DNA from: Cruorifilaria tuberocauda
Taxonomy: Eukaryota > Nematoda > Chromadorea > Rhabditida > Onchocercidae
Reading direction: 5' to 3'
Assembly (NCBI GenBank): GCA_013365365.1
Contig: JABVXU010000800.1
Span: 1 to 19,909 of the forward strand
DNA length: 19,909 bases
The translations under genes were made by a program, and so were the position numbers. Shown piece by piece: positions 1 through 9,915 of the stretch. Below the pieces are notes generated by a model, which saw only the letters and a list, made by a program, of their open reading frames with translations, searched no databases and was not told the DNA's origin. Numbering within the stretch: position 1 is the stretch's first letter; the number at the start of each line of letters is the position of its first letter.

Positions 1-80
1 TTGTTATTGTTGTCATTGTTATCATTACTACTATTATTACTGCCTTGTTACTGTTATTGTTACTATTATTACTATTTTAA
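1..80. repeat. Imperfect trinucleotide tract (TTR/ATY-rich)
   Basis: A run of degenerate TTG/TTA/ATT/ACT triplets. It is roughly the reverse complement of the GAT/AAC/AAT triplet tract at about 245-353, so the two form an imperfect inverted pair about 165 nt apart. This is a simple-sequence repeat with no coding role that I can see. Confidence 0.7.
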
Positions 81-244
81 TTGCAATTTAAACAGTTCTG
101 TTCCACTTCACCATATTCTAATATCGTGTTTTTGAAAATATGCATAAAAAAGTAACAATAAGAGAAATCATTATTATCAATAATAGAAGCTTAGTGATCC
201 GATTAGTTGATAAAAACTAATTACTGTAAAGTTCTCACAACGCG

Positions 245-353
245 AAAATGATAACAATAACGATGATTACGACTATATATTACTGGTTATTAAAGTGATT
301 ATAATGATGATAACAAAGATGGTGGTGATAATAGTAACGATGAAAATGATTAT
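245..353. repeat. Imperfect GAT/AAC/AAT trinucleotide tract
   Basis: A degenerate triplet repeat on the plus strand, complementary in composition to the tract at 1-80. The 15-nt string AATGATAACAATAAC at 247-261 recurs exactly at 4273-4287 inside the last intron of the channel gene. This suggests one simple-sequence family scattered locally. Confidence 0.65.
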
Positions 354-956
354 ATGTAATTAATCATTAAAGTAATAACGATATCATTTGATTATGATGA
401 TGACTAGGAATTCTTTTTTAAGTAAAAGATAATTAAAAAATCAGATTTTGTAATATATAATTTTTTTCAATTTTAAATATTCAAATGGAAATTTCAAAAG
501 AACAAAGTAATTACTTTTTAAAAAAAAACTTAAAATATTAAAACAGAATGATACCTTTGTAAAAATTACAGTGATATTAAAAAAATTTCACATTTTATCA
601 TTTTATTTATTAATCATATAATTAGATAAACACTTTTGCTTTCAACAATTATAATGAAATATTTCAAATATTGATTGATCATCTAATTGATATCAATCAT
701 TTAATTGTTTTTTTCATTGATCATTTATGAATATGAAAGTTATAAATTAAAAATGAAAAAATGTTTTGATCATAGAAAAAAAGAAAAGCATTTTTGCTAA
801 GAAAAATATACCAATGAAGAATAAGTAAATAAAAAGTATTCGATGAAAATTAATCATAAATAAGTATACATATATGAATATGAGATGAAAAGCCGAGTTA
901 TTGGTAAAGCATAATAGCTATTAAGTTTTGAATGGAAGCCGCCTTACTTTGTATCA

Positions 957-1023
957 TTCGTTTTTTTCACTTTTTTACTTTTTTCAACTCTTTTCTCTCT
1001 CCTTTTTCCCCTTCTCTTATTTC
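957..1023 (+). repeat. Polypyrimidine tract
   Basis: About 65 nt that are almost entirely C and T on the plus strand (polypurine on the minus strand), with only a few interrupting A residues. It has no adjacent exon that I can recognise, so it is listed as low-complexity sequence and not as a splice signal. Confidence 0.65.
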
Positions 1024-2112
1024 CAAAAATACCTTCCATTTATTATAACTCCTTTTCTCGATCGTAAGTAAAATATTTATTGATTGAATAAAGTATTTTC
1101 TTGATCAGTTAAAAAGTTTTAAGATGATACTTGTGATTTTTTAAAATTAATTCTTTCAAGTATTGAATTTGATTTTTTGAAACACTGAATTTGTATTATT
1201 TAATCAGAGCTGATTGAGAAGAGAAAAGGAAGTGAATGAGATATACCTGAAATGAATTAAGATGAATGTTTAAATTGAATAGAGTGAATTATGATAACGT
1301 AAAATTATATTGAATATAGAAATTAGTTGCTGTGGTGTTGATAATAAAGTAAGGATGAAGAAGAAGAAAAAATTTATTTAAAAAGAGATAAAAATCTCAT
1401 AAATGTATATTTCAAATTACTTTTTAAAAAAAAAACATTTGAATTTACCTGAACGATAATTGAAATAATTTTTGAGTATTATAACAGTCAAAAATTGGAA
1501 TGAAAAAGTTAAGTAAATTCATAAATTTGATTCAAAAGGCATATCCTTTTAATCCTATAAAAAATTAGTCAAAAATAAATTTCAATTTAATAAAAATTTA
1601 TGGTATTATTTATTGATTCGATGATTTTTGGAAAAAATATGGATTATTCTTTTTAATTTCATTATAATTCCTTGGATTAAAGCTTTTCCTTTTTCGGAAA
1701 GATTATTGATTACTTGATAGATTTTCTACAATTAAGACTTTAGAAATTAATAATATTAACAGCAAGATGAAACTAATAGAAATTCGAATGCAAAATAGTC
1801 CGATCTAATTTTTATAATTCAATTTATAGTTTATCACAGTTAACGCTTTTTTTTTCAACTTTTCATTTGGAAATATGCATTAAAATTGATTTCAAAGAAA
1901 TATGCATTAAACTAAAATTGATGACAATATTAATTATGAATTGTGAATTAATTAGGAAAGTGCAAATACATACTTTAATTCGAAGTAATTAATAAATTTA
2001 GTTAACAGTAAGAAATATTTTAGAGACACTGAAAATTTTATTTATTGAATATGTATTTATTAGTAATCATTCGAAAAACTAATCAAATCTTCTTAAATTA
2101 TATTTTAGATTA

Positions 2113-2163
2113 GATTATATTTATTATACTTGTCTTAAATTATATTTATTATATCTTAAATTA
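2113..2163. repeat. Two-copy AT-rich tandem repeat
   Basis: The string TTATATTTATTATA followed by a CTTAAA element occurs twice in tandem (about 2115-2139 and 2140-2160). A degraded third piece lies just upstream near 2093-2107. No function is apparent. Confidence 0.5.
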
Positions 2164-3763
2164 ATTTTAAAAATTATTCAATTCATTAAAATTCCTAATT
2201 CCTCAGAACGTTATTTAAGAATTTTCAAATATGTAATTTTATGCTATTTCATTTTTAATGAAAAAAAATGAATAAAAAATTGTGGAGTACAATTTTTGCT
2301 AACGAAATTTTTTTATTGATTCATACATTTTCAAAACGGAATGATCAATCATATTAAATTGATTCTTTAATACTGAATAAATTTTATTTATCCATTTTAA
2401 TTCAAACATTTTAATTCGAAATTTTGCAATTTTTCAACATTTAAAAAAAAAAAACGATATTACTTCCAAGATTTCATCATTTTATCATTAATATAGCAAT
2501 GAGAAAATCCAGTAGCATTAAGTTTTGAGGAATTTTATGATAGCAAGTTGGTGAGAAATGGAGGAATTCCATAAGAATAGGATGCAATAATTTTAATTAA
2601 TTACCATTTAATTATAAATATTATATTGATAAAGTATATCATATTATACTGATTAACATTATACTGAATAAATATTTTGCTGAATAAGAAAAGTTAGAAT
2701 TTAATCTGTGAAATATAGTTAATAGTTCATAATTTATTGAAACTTCTAGGATTTCGTTTACTATCACTCAACCTTGTTACCACTGATTCATTCATTTAAC
2801 CTAGATTCAAATTACAATCACTATAGGAAAAAAATAGTTAATGAAAAGTCGATATCAGTGAAACTGATTCTTTTGTTTCTTTTTTCTTTGCAAAGCAAGA
2901 GAAAGAATGTTTAAAAATAAATTCTCGAAGAAAACAATTTAAAATAACATTTTTTATAAAATATAAAAAAGTGTTCTTTTAAGAATTTAAACTATTCTAC
3001 TTAAAAATTAATCGATTTTTTCCGGAAATTTATCTCATATAATTAATTTTAGGAAAAAAAAAATTTTTTTTTTCAGGCGTATTTTTAGAATATGAATGTA
3101 AATAATGTATTTTTTTATAACGTGCAGAATTATTTACTCTTCAAATCAATGTACTCATCATATTTTCTGCAATAACTCATTGGCAATCAGATAAAATACC
3201 TGTAATCATCGAAGATTCTTCAAGGTATAACTTCGAGATTTAAAAAGAGGGAAATTTCATCATATTTTTATGTAAAAATTACTCGATATCCTTTTCTGTA
3301 TAATTTCAATAATTTCAAATCTCTTACTTTTCGTTTTTTTTTTCTTCTGGTAAATTCAAATTCCGACTTTGCAAAAATATTTGCCGGAAAGTGAAAATTT
3401 TCATTAAAAGTAATACTGATCAGGGGAATTACTGTTATTAATGTAAAAAATTTCCAGGAAATGTTATGATGATTGATAGAAGAATGATTTGTGAGCTGCT
3501 TAAGAACATATGCGTTCATTTTGCATAATTCCGGATTTCCTGAATGAAATCCCAGCTAACGCGACAACTTCGCTAAATTGGAATTTTTTTTCAGCTTGCA
3601 TTAAAATTATAACAACTGCAAGCAATAGAATTTGTTAGTAATAGATTAATCATTGATATAATCATCGAAATAACTATTTTGTTTTATTTTATTATGTCTC
3701 AATAAGCGATTCAATTTAATCATTTAATTTCAGTTCTTCTTTTCAGTTTAATTTGTAATTCAG

Positions 3764-3769
3764 TTTATT
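3764..3769 (-). terminator. Candidate polyadenylation signal for the ion-channel gene
   Basis: TTTATT on the plus strand reads AATAAA on the minus strand, about 206 nt downstream of the channel stop codon. The hexamer is common by chance in such AT-rich DNA, so this is only a plausible 3' end. Confidence 0.3.
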
Positions 3770-3888
3770 CAAGAAAGCTGCAAAATAACAATTACTTAAG
3801 TGCCAATAATAGAACAAAAGTTTTTCAATTCCGATTTAAATATGATTGAATAACGAATTCGAAATACTATTTATAATTTAAAATTTGC

Positions 3889-3933
3889 ATAAAAGTAAAG
3901 TAGGTTTTTTTACGGTATAATCTTTACTTTTAT
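3889..3933 (-). repeat. 12-bp perfect inverted repeat in the channel 3' UTR
   Basis: ATAAAAGTAAAG at 3889-3900 is the exact reverse complement of CTTTACTTTTAT at 3922-3933, with a 21-nt loop. It starts about 40 nt downstream of the channel stop codon, so a transcript of that gene would probably carry it as a hairpin. The stem is AT-rich, so stability is modest. Confidence 0.55.
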
Positions 3934-3974
3934 CTGAAAAATAAAAATGCAAAAGTTATTGTCAAAAGCTAAAT

Positions 3975-6900
3975 CTAATAATTATCAACTTTATTTGCAT
4001 CACATTCATTATCTTCACCAAGGACAACATACATGATATAATACATTAGAAATATTGTAAATAGTAAAGGTGAAAAAAATTGCGTGAAATTATCCAAACG
4101 TCGATACAATCGTATCACTTGTTGTTTTTTGGCACGGAAATTTTCACGATCAAACTCATTTGCAGCTTCCGAACGTCGCTTTTCCTAAAATTCTTGAAAT
4201 TTTTAAAAATTAATAACAAAAAAAAATTTTTTTATTTTCAATTCTTCATATTAACAATTTAATAGTAATAATAATGATAACAATAACATTCATAGCTTTC
4301 TCATCCTTTTTTTTCTAAATATTATTTTTCATGTGATAATATTTAATAAATGACTGCTTATTGCTTATTAACTTATTGAAGATTCATTTCTTAATTGCAA
4401 TTTATTCATTTCTAATTAATTACTTGAAAAATTTTATGCTAAGTTATTTTTTAAAACAATTAAGTTTAACAATCAAAAAAAGAAATAAAAAATTGAAACA
4501 AAAGAAAATTATTTACGATAGCTCTGCTAGCTCTTATAAGAGCTAATACGAGAACTGATTCAAATAATGAAAGTACGGTGAATATTTTCAACGCTCGAAA
4601 CCACGTATCCAACGGTGTTAAGTAGCTTATATGAACATGCTCTTCTCCTCTTTCCATTTGTACCAATGTTAATAGTACATTAAAAAAAAATATATTTTAT
4701 ACTTGAATACTTGAATAATTAAATGACTTAATTAAATTACGATAACGAATTTTTCACTTTAATTTACTTAATCGAAAATAAAAATTTTCCCATTTTAATT
4801 TAAAAAAAAATTTTTACCATTTTAGTTATACTTTCATTATTTTTTCCACTTTTTGCATTTAATTTAATAAATTAAAAAAAAGAAAAAGATGGAAAAATGA
4901 AGAATAACTAACTGAAATTGGTGTAATAATTCGTACTTCCTCATAATTGTACGGTACAAATGGTGCAATCCAAGCAAAAAACACCGCTAACGAACTTGGA
5001 ATGTACTTTTCAATGATAAATCGTGCACCAGTTCGTTTTAATTTGAATAAAACACGAAGACATGATGATGGTACTGAAACATTGCAACTCTTTTTTTAAA
5101 TGATAATTTTATAAAAATTTAGAAATTTCATTTCTTTTTTTTTCTCATTAATTTAAGTAATTTAATATTATGAATTTTAATTATTTTTATATACTATAAA
5201 ATTTTTTTTTTATAAAAATTGCAGTATTTGATGAGTGAAAAAAAAAAAGTAAATCTAATTTAAAAATTAACTGTTATATTTATTTTTCAATAATGCATGC
5301 TACGCATGTTTCTGTAAAGCATGCATAAATTAACTTGCAAATGTAACGCACCTTACGTAATGTAATAATTTTCTAATATGTTTATCGCACTGCTTTTACG
5401 CTTATTACGTAACTTTATTGAGAGTAGATTTATTTGAAATGAAATAAATCTCGATTCTTACATAATTTTCCATTTACAACACAATTATGCGTATGTACGG
5501 ATACAAGATTAAAATCAGGTGACGGTTCTGTTGACATTAAATTTATTGGATTCTTTGACAGCCAAGAAAATCGAACACTTGATGGTATATGCGAAACTTC
5601 AAAGTATGCATATTTTATCAGTAAAGTTTAAATTAGTATTTACAATTTAAACTGTAAATGCTTAAATTCAAAAAGAAAAACGAAAAAAGCTATAAGAATT
5701 TTGATTATATCAGAAAAATATATCAAAACAAAGAGAGAGAAAAATTTTATATCTTTAAAATTTTTTCAAGAATTTATAAAAATTATGTGATACCTACGAG
5801 AATTCTAATTTATGAATTTAATTGCTTTTGCAGAAATAAAATTTTAAATGATATTAAAATGAGATTTTGCAATTCGCAACGTTTACAGATCACGTAAATC
5901 AATTCAATTAACCTAAACGCTTCCCCTTACTCTTCACATATATCAGAAAGAAAATCAAACGAACGTGAACTGATCATAAGTTGACATTGTTGATCATCAT
6001 GAGGAAATCGACAAAAAATCATATAGCAGGATGGTTGCAATGTTATTCTGAATGGAAGATGAAAATTAGGTAAAATTAATAATAAAAAAAATAAAATAAT
6101 TAAAGAAATTAAATGATATTGTAAATTAGAAAAAAAAAGAATTGAAGAATGGAAATAATCTATTTCGAATATCGAAAATATTAAATGATAAATATTTTCA
6201 TTGTTAAATATCTTATAAATATTTTTGTATTTATTACCTCATCGTATAAATCACTAAGCCATTTGGGCTTATTAACATACGAAAATTTGGAAATGAAACA
6301 TAATGAAAATGCGATCGCTTAGAATTAACGAAATACGGATCAGGTTTCCATATTTGATCCAGAATCCTTTTTTCCAAAATTCGTATCCATTTTGTATAAT
6401 TATTTATCAAACGTGGATCAATCCAACTCATTTGCATTTCAAAATCTCAAAAAAAAAACGGAAGAAATTTAATCTAAATTTTTGAAATTTCAAATATTTC
6501 TTCTTGTTTTTTTTTCTATACATAGAAAATAAAAATATTAAATTTCCATACCAATTGAATAATCCATATTTCTTGAGTCGAAATTAGCTAAATGAATAAT
6601 CTTTAGAGCAAAACTAACATCGACTGGTAAATCTGAAAGTTCTTTGTTTTTTTTTTCAGCATTTTTTTAATATGAAGAATTTTAGTTGTTTGCCAATTCG
6701 AAATTTTCATCAAATACAAAATAAAATTTTGAGAAAGAGAAAAAAAAAACAAACCGGAAAATGCAGTAGGTACAGTATTGTTATCGTAGTTTACAGAACG
6801 TAAAATCGGAAAAATGTAACTGCCTCCGTAATGACTTAACATAAAAATATGACAATTTCTTTTAAATTGGAAAAATTATTCAAAATTTACGAATATTTTC

Positions 6901-8131
6901 GGAATTCAAGTTTATTTTTCATTAATCAAGAAAATAATTCAATTGTTGCGGAAGTTTTCAATTTAAAAAGTACTCTATGTAATCTTCAATTGATTGATTT
7001 AGCTTTTTTATTTCAAACTTTCTTCTTAAAAATTTTCCTTAGTTGTTTCAAAAACTACAATGTTATTCATAAATATGATTGAGAAGATATTTATGTTGCA
7101 AATATTTTCAAATGCTTTCAGTTCAAAATAAATCTTAACTTATAATTTAAACGATATCGATTAATGTAAATCCAAAAATACTCAATTTATAAATTATTTC
7201 AACAAGATAATATTAAAATTTTAATTAATATACCTGCCACATATTCCTGCACAATCATCCAAATTGCTTAAATTTGCCATCAAATTTAATATGATTGATT
7301 TTTTTTCATCATTTATAACAACATTCGGTTTATTAATCAATGTATTAGTGGAATGGATAATATCAGGATGAGTGATAATGACTTTTTTACTTTCATCTCA
7401 AAATGATTAACACACATTACATTTGAATAAATATTAATTAGTATTTGTGTAGTTATTCAAAAATTGTTTATCTGCTAAATTAAATGATTTGAATAAAAAA
7501 CAAAAAATTTAGTAATAACATTACTCGGTATTTAGCGAATACTTTTTTCGTTTTTTTTTTACCATATACTTTATTTAAAATTTCTGTCCGTTCCGTCAAT
7601 TACGCCTCTTTTTACAAATATACTGTTTTTGAGCGATTAACATGAAAAAGTCTTACTTGTTATTAAACAATTAAAACGAACATAACCAATTATGGATATA
7701 CTTAATCATTTCATTAATTTCATTAATCAGTTTTATTTTTTATACGAATAACACAAAATGATCTATAATGAATGATTTCTAATTTGCATAAATGTTAACT
7801 GATATAAGTAACCCAACCTATATCAGTAACCCAATAAAAAACTTGAATGAATGACCCAACTTACCTATATAAATGACCTGACCTGTATAAATGACTTTTA
7901 ACCTTTAGGTCTATTATTGCTCCTTTCAATAATCACTTCCTTCGAATCAGTCGATATTAATGAATTAAATTTTTCCATACCATAAGCAAAATTTGCCCAT
8001 CGTTTATCACTTCGATCTAAAACATCTCTCATTCGATCGTTGTTAGAAAACAATCAATAAATGAAAAGAAAAAAAAAATTAAACTTACCTATTTTAACTG
8101 CTAATAATATTGATACAAATAACCATTTCAT
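3975..8131 (-). CDS. Cys-loop ligand-gated ion channel subunit (anion-channel-like), 11 exons
   Basis: Subunit of a pentameric neurotransmitter-gated channel in the plasma membrane; the ligand is unknown. Exons: 8131-8089, 8016-7903, 7396-7234, 6834-6755, 6632-6552, 6445-6238, 6047-5965, 5596-5462, 5073-4913, 4678-4517, 4184-3975. Phases agree throughout and give about 479 aa. It has a short signal peptide (MKWLFVSILLAV), a ligand-binding domain with MDYS, SWIDPRL and IWKPDPYF, and the Cys loop C237-x13-C251. A second pair C296/C307 has the spacing seen in glycine and glutamate-gated chloride channels. TM1 is about 321-342, TM3 about 383-404 and TM4 about 446-465, with a short basic M3-M4 loop. 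Oddities: the PAR motif before TM2 is replaced by PYNYEEVR, an extra Cys (C242) lies inside the Cys loop, and a CAGIC segment lies near residue 100. The family is certain. Exons 1-3 are less sure (exon 2 could begin slightly upstream), and exon 10 lacks an AG acceptor. Confidence 0.88.
4517..4678 (-). other. Channel exon 10 (end of TM2, TM3) with no AG acceptor
   Basis: This exon encodes the end of TM2, the M2-M3 loop (ERGEEHVHISYLTPLDTW) and TM3. Joining exon 9 (ending TPIS, donor GTTAGT at 4912-4911) to GTACTA at 4678 gives a TM2 of normal length. The bases just before are TTTTTTTTTAAT, not CAG. In this frame a TAA stop lies at 4699-4697, and no AG occurs between it and 4678. The nearest phase-compatible AG is at 4641-4640, which would delete 13 residues of TM2 and the loop. 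Confidence 0.75.
5293..5412. promoter_or_regulatory. Intronic cluster: ATGCATGC inverted repeat and two TTACGTAA palindromes
   Basis: Within intron 8 of the channel gene, ATGCATGC (5293-5300) and GCATGCAT (5319-5326) form an inverted repeat. TTACGTAA palindromes follow at 5353-5360 and 5405-5412. The second, in the context ATTACGTAAC, fits the RTTACGTAAY site known for PAR/CES-2-type bZIP proteins. The sequence is of higher complexity than the surrounding AT-rich intron. A regulatory role is inference. Confidence 0.4.
7799..7900. repeat. Degenerate tandem repeat in channel intron 2
   Basis: About five imperfect units of 17-26 nt share the pattern TATA(A/T)(A/C)A(G/A)T(A/G)ACC(C/T). Examples are GATATAAGTAACCCAACC, TATATCAGTAACCCAAT, TATATAAATGACCTG and TGTATAAATGAC. 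The array lies directly against the 5' splice site of intron 2 (donor at 7902-7901) in the minus-strand transcript. Confidence 0.6.
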
Positions 8132-8644
8132 AATTCCGATTATCCAAAATAATCCAATTTATATTTTATCATTCATTTATTAATATTCTCATCTTTGCTG
8201 TAGTAAAAAAATAAATTAATTAAAGACAAAAAAAAATAACTTAAAAAAAAATTCCTTTTACATAAACATTATTTATTTTCTAAATTTCATTAAATTTACA
8301 AATATGAAAAGAAAAAAGAAGTAACGAAGAGAATGTATACAGTTGTAATCTTATTAAGGAAGAAAAAAAAATTTTTTTTCACGAAATGTAAGAAAATCTT
8401 GTTCTTACTCTTTCTAACATACATTTCTTTAATCGATTGATTTTTATTTATTTATTTATTTGTTTCTCCTTCCCTTTCTCATCGATTGCTATATTAAAGT
8501 AACCAAAAGTTCACTTGTAAATTTTATAGAAACTAGATTTTCCGTCTTCAATTTAGTTTTGTCATTTGTATTTTTCTCAAATATACTTTGTAAATAGCAA
8601 CTTTCAGCATATTTTTGTTTTCGAGTCTGAATTTAATTGGAAAT

Positions 8645-8860
8645 TCAAAAATTCTTTTTACCATAATGCACCGTATATTTCAAAAATTTCTCTCTAAAAC
8701 AGTATTTAAATTGGATAACATATGATAATATGATTCTTTCAACTAGAGCATGAATTAATGAACAGTTATCAACAGTTGAATGATATCGTGGAACATTATT
8801 AGAAATGCAACTGCTAGCTAATAAACCAGAAAAAATAATGACTATTCTAGTTATTATCAT
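8645..8860 (-). CDS. Doubtful small secreted peptide (71 aa)
   Basis: An ATG-initiated single-exon ORF that I do not recognise. Residues 1-18 look like a signal peptide: a short start with one Arg, then the hydrophobic run IVIIFSGLLA followed by SSC. The mature part has Cys at 33 and 54 and ends in HYGKKNF, where Gly-Lys-Lys resembles a neuropeptide amidation and processing site. It lies between two minus-strand genes, 510 nt upstream of the channel start codon, and could also be an unused ORF or an alternative 5' exon. Chance ORFs of this length are common in this sequence, so confidence is low. Confidence 0.2.
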   Translation of the reverse strand: MIITRIVIIFSGLLASSCISNNVPRYHSTVDNCSLIHALVERIILSYVIQFKYCFREKFLKYTVHYGKKNF

Positions 8861-8991
8861 GATTCTAACTTTCTAATCGCCATCATTCTATCACAATATA
8901 TGTTCAACTGAGAAAGATCAAACATTTCCACAAACAAGAAATGTGCTATTGAAGAAAAATTTCTCTTCAAATGAGATCGAATAATTTTTGT

Positions 8992-9024
8992 AAATGACAG
9001 AATGCATTGCCAATTCTGTCATTT
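8992..9024. repeat. 12-bp perfect hairpin with 9-nt loop
   Basis: AAATGACAGAAT (8992-9003) is the exact reverse complement of ATTCTGTCATTT (9013-9024), around the loop GCATTGCCA. It lies between the EDEM stop codon and the channel start. It could be a transcription or RNA-processing element, a relic of a mobile element, or chance. The arms are short for a miRNA precursor. Confidence 0.6.
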
Positions 9025-9915
9025 TTCGAACTGCTTCCGCAAATTGATGACGTTAAAATAGAGATGATGTTCACTCCTTTATGTAACACTACGAACACCT
9101 CAAAAAACAAGTATGATGAAATCTTTCCATCATTACTGTTCTTTCAGAGAAAATAATATGGCTTGTAATGTGCTTCTCGGGAACAGATCTATGACCAGTA
9201 TAACAGTTAATCAGTACTGCTGTCCTGTTTTTAACTGATTATAATCATATCATAATTACATGCACAAGAGCAATACTTCCAGAAAATTTACTTAACTTTC
9301 TATAATACAGTGCACAATTTGAAAAGAAATTATTAAAACACATTTTCTTTGCTATGCAACAAATCCTAAAAAAAAACTATTTAAATAATGAAGTAATAGT
9401 ACTTATCTAAATATTTAGAATTACTTACTGTCTAGGAAATGACTAACATTAACACTGGAATGACAATTTCACCATGAACATCATGCAAGGCACCAAATAA
9501 AATCAAGAATTAAAAAAAAAAGACACAAAAGTTTGCGCGAAATTTGGACCTGATTTGAGAAAAAATTGTTTTAAGACACCAAAAGAGACGGATAATAGCA
9601 CAGACATTTCCAAATGAGGTTAATTAACAAATATAAAAGGATCGGTGAAAGAACTGAAAGAAATATATTTAATTCATTCACGACTATTTTGAGTCGAACT
9701 GCTTTTAAACATCACAGAAATGGACATTAGGAGAAAGAACTTACAGAAAGCAGAAACAGAATTACTTGTAGATGAGAAACTAAGCAGAACATAAACGAAA
9801 TGAAGAATAAAAATAAGGACAACTTGCCCAACGATAAAAAATACTGACAGTCTCTCTTTATCCTGGCTATTAATAAGACAAAAATTATGAGACAAAATGG
9901 CTAAAATTAAACATT

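Larger units (their letters stand above)
1..3974. other. AT-rich intergenic region, no supported gene
   Basis: Nearly 4 kb of very AT-rich sequence with homopolymer runs, low-complexity repeats and frequent stops in every frame. I found no exon with recognisable protein similarity on either strand. An 83-codon minus-strand ORF (3268-3519) encodes an unfamiliar Lys/Phe/Ile-rich sequence of the kind expected by chance here. The last few hundred bases probably include the 3' untranslated region of the ion-channel gene, which ends at 3975 on the minus strand. Distant regulatory elements cannot be excluded. Confidence 0.7.
8132..9915. other. Spacer between the channel and EDEM genes
   Basis: About 1.8 kb separating two minus-strand genes. 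It should contain the 3' UTR of the EDEM gene (high-coordinate side) and the promoter and 5' UTR of the channel gene (low-coordinate side). No conserved exon was found. It holds a strong 12-bp hairpin at 8992-9024 and a doubtful 71-codon ORF at 8645-8860. An ORF at 9674-9919 begins with GTG and overlaps the EDEM stop, so it is 3' UTR read by chance. The gap is long for a typical nematode operon, so separate promoters are more likely. Confidence 0.6.

Noticed and set aside
3268..3519. 83-codon minus-strand ORF
   Set aside because: The protein is low-complexity, Lys/Phe/Ile-rich and unfamiliar. It has no signal peptide or domain, and such lengths arise by chance in this AT-rich sequence.
5658..5897. 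79-codon plus-strand ORF
   Set aside because: It lies in an intron of the channel gene on the other strand, is Lys/Asn/Ile-rich and shows no known domain.
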